Program-made: the position numbers and the translations under genes
Notes under the pieces: generated by a model
Told to the model about the DNA's origin: nothing
What the model saw: the letters and a program-made list of their open reading frames with translations, nothing else
Database searches by the model: none
In this document: in pieces, positions 61,807 through 64,000 of the stretch
How the letters are laid out: every line of letters starts with the position of its first letter
Position numbering within the stretch: position 1 is the stretch's first letter
Origin: Zhouia amylolytica
GTDB taxonomy: Bacteria > Bacteroidota > Bacteroidia > Flavobacteriales > Flavobacteriaceae
NCBI RefSeq assembly: GCF_900116365.1
Contig: NZ_FPAG01000006.1
Span: 279,881-343,880, forward strand
DNA: 64,000 nt
Direction: 5' to 3'

Positions 61807-61820
61807 ACTAAATAGACAAA

Positions 61821-62432
61821 ATGAACAAGCTACTCAAAATCCTACTGATTATAATCGGAATCTTGATTACCGTATTTGGTGGATTTTATCTTTTCCTTCA
61901 TTTAGCCTTTGATGGTATTTTCACGGGTCCAGCCTATACAAAGCAGGACTTGATTGAAAACTATGAAGAGAAACATACTCAAATCCTTGAAGTCAAGTCT
62001 TTCATTGAATCAAACCTTCCCTCAGACACATATATCGACATTGAATTTGAAAATGGCGACTTAGGTATTTTTCATATAAGGAAAAATGGCAACTACGATA
62101 GCAATTGGAATTTAGACATTGACTCAAAAAAAACAGACTCACTTCTAACTGTAATTGGATGGACGAAAAGCAACCTTGAAAATTTAGAAGATAAGCTTGA
62201 TGAAGCAAATTGTATATCAGTTGCAAGTGGCAATCCGACCACGATTGGATGGCAAAGAAGCGGAATGGGAAAATTCTTCTATAAGATATTTAATGAAAAT
62301 CTTACTGACAGCTTAATAAACGAATACAATGGTGGGTGCACTCATATCTATTACAAAGACAATATTGTTTTAGAGTATGGTGGCGGTGCAATTGGACCTC
62401 AATGCTTTCCAGGATTTGAAAGAAAAAAATAA
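61821..62432 (+). CDS. cassette 14: membrane-anchored protein of unknown function
   Basis: A 203-residue protein with a hydrophobic N-terminal segment (MNKLLKILLIIIGILITVFGGFYLFLH, about 4-30) that is not cleaved by an obvious site. The exported domain is charged, with two Cys in the C-terminal half ('DEANCISVASGNPT' and 'GGCTHIYYKDNIVLEYGGGAIGPQCF') suggesting disulfides. No family is recognised. Bounded by GTTAGCTGCA (61797) and AGCAGCTAAC (62438), a nine-base match. Confidence 0.65.
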   Translation: MNKLLKILLIIIGILITVFGGFYLFLHLAFDGIFTGPAYTKQDLIENYEEKHTQILEVKSFIESNLPSDTYIDIEFENGDLGIFHIRKNGNYDSNWNLDIDSKKTDSLLTVIGWTKSNLENLEDKLDEANCISVASGNPTTIGWQRSGMGKFFYKIFNENLTDSLINEYNGGCTHIYYKDNIVLEYGGGAIGPQCFPGFERKK

Positions 62433-62438
62433 AAGGCA

Positions 62439-62584
62439 GCAGCTAACACGGTATATAGCAAATAGGGCGTTTGGTAGTTTACGAAAGTATAAATATAAAA
62501 CAAAGGTCAGTGCAAAACCGATAGGTTTGTGAGTAAAAATCCGCTACTTTTCATATACGAGACCGTTAGCATACATTTGAATAA
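62439..62584 (+). repeat. attC-like site between cassettes 14 and 15
   Basis: GGTATATAGCAAATAGGGCG pairs with the right arm CCGCTACTTTTCATATACG. The loop again has the 'AAGTATAAATATAAAACAAAGGTC' element. GTT at 62575 starts cassette 15. Confidence 0.7.
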
Positions 62585-62651
62585 CCTTCCCAAAAATTAT
62601 TATTGTAACATTCTGTTTTTGAATCAGTCTTTTGAATAAATTTAAGACTAT

Positions 62652-63647
62652 ATGAAATTATTAACAACATTACTATTATTAAGTATTTGTTCTATTTCTT
62701 TCGCACAGAGAACAAAAATTATAAAAGCATTTAATCATCATTCTATCATATTAAAGGGCGATACAATAAACTATCATACATATTCCAAAAAGAGTGTCGA
62801 TTCAACAAAAAATCTGCTATTATATATTCAAGGCTCAAAAGCTATGTCTCTCTATCAAACAATGGAAGAAGATGGAAAAACCTACGTTGGAACTGTAATT
62901 CCCATTGATTTCAAACTCTTACCAGAGGATTATTTGCTTGTGGTAATTTCAAAAAAAGGATTTCCTTTCCTAACAGATATGGACAAAGAATTTCCCGTTC
63001 CAAAAGAATATTATGAAAATCAAACGTTAGTTTACAGAGCTTTTCAAGCCAATCAAGTAATCAACGACTTAACTGAAAAACATAAGAACCATTTTGAAAA
63101 AATAATAGCACTTGGTCATTCTGAAGGAAGTGATGTAATTGCTAAATTAGGGACAATAAATAAAGAAATTACACATTTTGGTTATTGGTCTGGAGGTGGA
63201 AATACACAATTTATTGACTTTGTAACTTTTATTAGAAAAGATGTTGTTAAAGGCAACCTGACAGAAGAGCAAGCGCAATTGAAAATCGATTCGTTATTCA
63301 TAGATTTAAAGGACATTATGGCTAACCCAAATGCTACTGACAAATTTTGGCAAGGAGATAAGAACAGTTATAAAAGATGGAGTAGTTTTTCTGAGCCACC
63401 CATTGAAAATTTATTACAAATTGACAAACCAATATTTGCAGCAATTGGGACAAAAGACCAAGCAGTAGCTCTAGAATCGGCTTACTTAATACCAATAGAA
63501 TTTATAAGACATCAAAAGGATAACTTAACTTTTAAAGCGTATCCAAATTTAGACCACGTATTTGGGAAAGAAATAGAAGCCAGAAAATTTGAAGAACATT
63601 TGAATGATGTCTTTATAGATTTTTTAAATTGGGTAAATGAAAACTGA
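62652..63647 (+). CDS. cassette 15: exported alpha/beta hydrolase
   Basis: A 331-residue protein with a signal peptide (MKLLTTLLLLSICSISFAQ). The mature part is an alpha/beta hydrolase: the nucleophile elbow G-H-S-E-G at 155-159 ('ALGHSEGSDVIAKLG'), an acid in 'GTKDQAVALESAYL' and a catalytic His in 'YPNLDHVFGKEI'. Substrate is unknown, likely an ester or amide in the periplasm or outside. Bounded by GTTAGCATAC (62575) and GTATGCCAAC (63655), nine of ten bases. Confidence 0.8.
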   Translation: MKLLTTLLLLSICSISFAQRTKIIKAFNHHSIILKGDTINYHTYSKKSVDSTKNLLLYIQGSKAMSLYQTMEEDGKTYVGTVIPIDFKLLPEDYLLVVISKKGFPFLTDMDKEFPVPKEYYENQTLVYRAFQANQVINDLTEKHKNHFEKIIALGHSEGSDVIAKLGTINKEITHFGYWSGGGNTQFIDFVTFIRKDVVKGNLTEEQAQLKIDSLFIDLKDIMANPNATDKFWQGDKNSYKRWSSFSEPPIENLLQIDKPIFAAIGTKDQAVALESAYLIPIEFIRHQKDNLTFKAYPNLDHVFGKEIEARKFEEHLNDVFIDFLNWVNEN

Positions 63648-63664
63648 TAAAAACGTATGCCAAC

Positions 63665-64000
63665 AATGGTAAACGTTGTACAACCTAATTAATTACATAA
63701 ATACAAGCTCCAAATAAGCCCTTTTAAGGGCTTTTATTTTACGCTTTAGTTTCTTACAAACTAAAAATTTAAAGGCTTGTAAAGAAGTAAAATCCGTCGC
63801 AGGAGTACTTTTAGCACAAAACAAACACCTTTCATACTTGATGCCCCACTTTGTGTGTGTTTCTCTATAAATTTCAGGTACTTCTTCAAATTTTAAGCAA
63901 TGGCAGAGAGCTGTATATATTTACTGGAGAATGGAACTGACTTAAGATATATTCAGTTGCTATTAGAGCATAACAGCACCAAAACTACAGAAATTTACAC
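63665..64000 (+). repeat. array module 6: IS1182-like tail and integrase tail, cut by window end
   Basis: A second copy of the module at 52002-52431: AATGGTAAACGTTGTACAACC, the AAGCCCTTTTAAGGGCTT stem, a minus-strand IS1182-like tail, then plus-strand '[20 protein letters not shown]' up to the last base. The copies differ at many positions, so this is old or diverging duplication. Its right end would reveal whether a full integrase or another cassette follows. Confidence 0.75.

Larger units (their letters stand above)
48031..64000 (+). mobile_element. integron-like gene-cassette array (about 15 cassettes), cut by window end
   Basis: All genes here are on the plus strand and are separated by repeats. 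Each cassette starts with GTT-N7 and ends after its gene with the near-reverse complement N7-AAC; examples: GTTGGCGGTA (49829) with TACCGCCAAC (51992); GTTGCCAACA (53126) with TGTTGGCAAC (53703); GTTGTGTGTA (60112) with TACACACAAC (61735). This is the geometry of integron cassettes cut at G/TT with the start half-site derived from the cassette's own recombination site. Between cassettes are imperfect hairpins (attC-like). Six modules with integrase tails interrupt the array. An active integrase gene was not found in the window. Confidence 0.75.

Noticed and set aside
48203..63664. Reading the cassette end pairs as terminal inverted repeats of one transposon family
   Set aside because: Transposon ends are alike between copies, but these ends differ from cassette to cassette and match only within a cassette; there are also no target duplications or transposase per unit.
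48031..64000. CRISPR array or large tandem repeat
   Set aside because: The repeated parts are 70-190 bases, irregularly spaced by whole genes, and vary in sequence; there are no short regular spacers or cas genes.

Overview
The window looks like a chromosome segment of a marine-type member of the Flavobacteriaceae (Bacteroidota). The base composition is AT-rich, there are flavobacterial gene neighbourhoods (rsfS-ftsH-LUD-cdsA-psd-ACBP; nif3 with a coiled-coil 'zinc ribbon' protein; pyrE with a SRPBCC protein), promoters have the Bacteroidota -7 form TAnnTTTG, and M56/BlaR proteins carry TonB-plug-like repeats. No rRNA, tRNA or CRISPR array was seen.

Positions 1-47,800 are ordinary chromosome with genes on both strands. 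1-6,300: partial SDR protein, Tat-type metallophosphoesterase, MepB-like protein, PNPOx-like, GNAT, tautomerase, FMN reductase, HxlR regulator, apt and an unlisted 50-codon gene. 6,300-11,000: BlaR1/BlaI-like pair with a clear double operator, then a CaCA antiporter. 11,000-19,900: kmo, Nif3 and its partner, lpxK, a hybrid histidine kinase, gap, lipA. 19,900-26,800: an overlapping glycosyltransferase / ECF sigma / Nramp-like operon, an ECF sigma / anti-sigma pair, murB and an aminotransferase. 26,900-34,750: aspartyl protease, GCL-like protein with CBS domains, zinc deacylase, DUF1573 protein, valS. 34,770-43,900: the ACBP-psd-cdsA-LUD-ftsH-rsfS operon, birA, pyrE, a NUDIX protein and an M14 peptidase. 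44,200-47,500: a Bacteroidota protein of unknown function and a GH95-like glycosidase.

Positions about 48,030-64,000 are completely different: one-directional, mostly small genes of unknown function, each packed between repeats. I read this as an array of about 15 integron-like gene cassettes. Each cassette begins with GTT plus a 5-7 base sequence and ends, just after its gene, with the (near-)reverse complement of that same sequence followed by AAC. The sequence differs from cassette to cassette but matches within a cassette. Between cassettes lie imperfect hairpins with G-T-tolerant stems, resembling attC sites but not obeying the textbook GTTRRRY core. At six places (the sixth cut by the window end) the array is interrupted by a repeated module carrying the last few dozen codons of a tyrosine recombinase, followed by an 18-bp palindrome and '(C/T)AATT-GTT', which looks like an attI site next to the 3' end of an integrase. 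Two modules are also fused to the tail of an IS1182-like transposase. No complete integrase lies in the window. Most cassettes encode membrane, lipoprotein or exported products; one is a five-gene ArsR-regulated operon with its own promoter and operators; others show decay (pseudogene, nonsense lipobox, read-through into a recombination site). The array starts directly after a truncated SDR gene.
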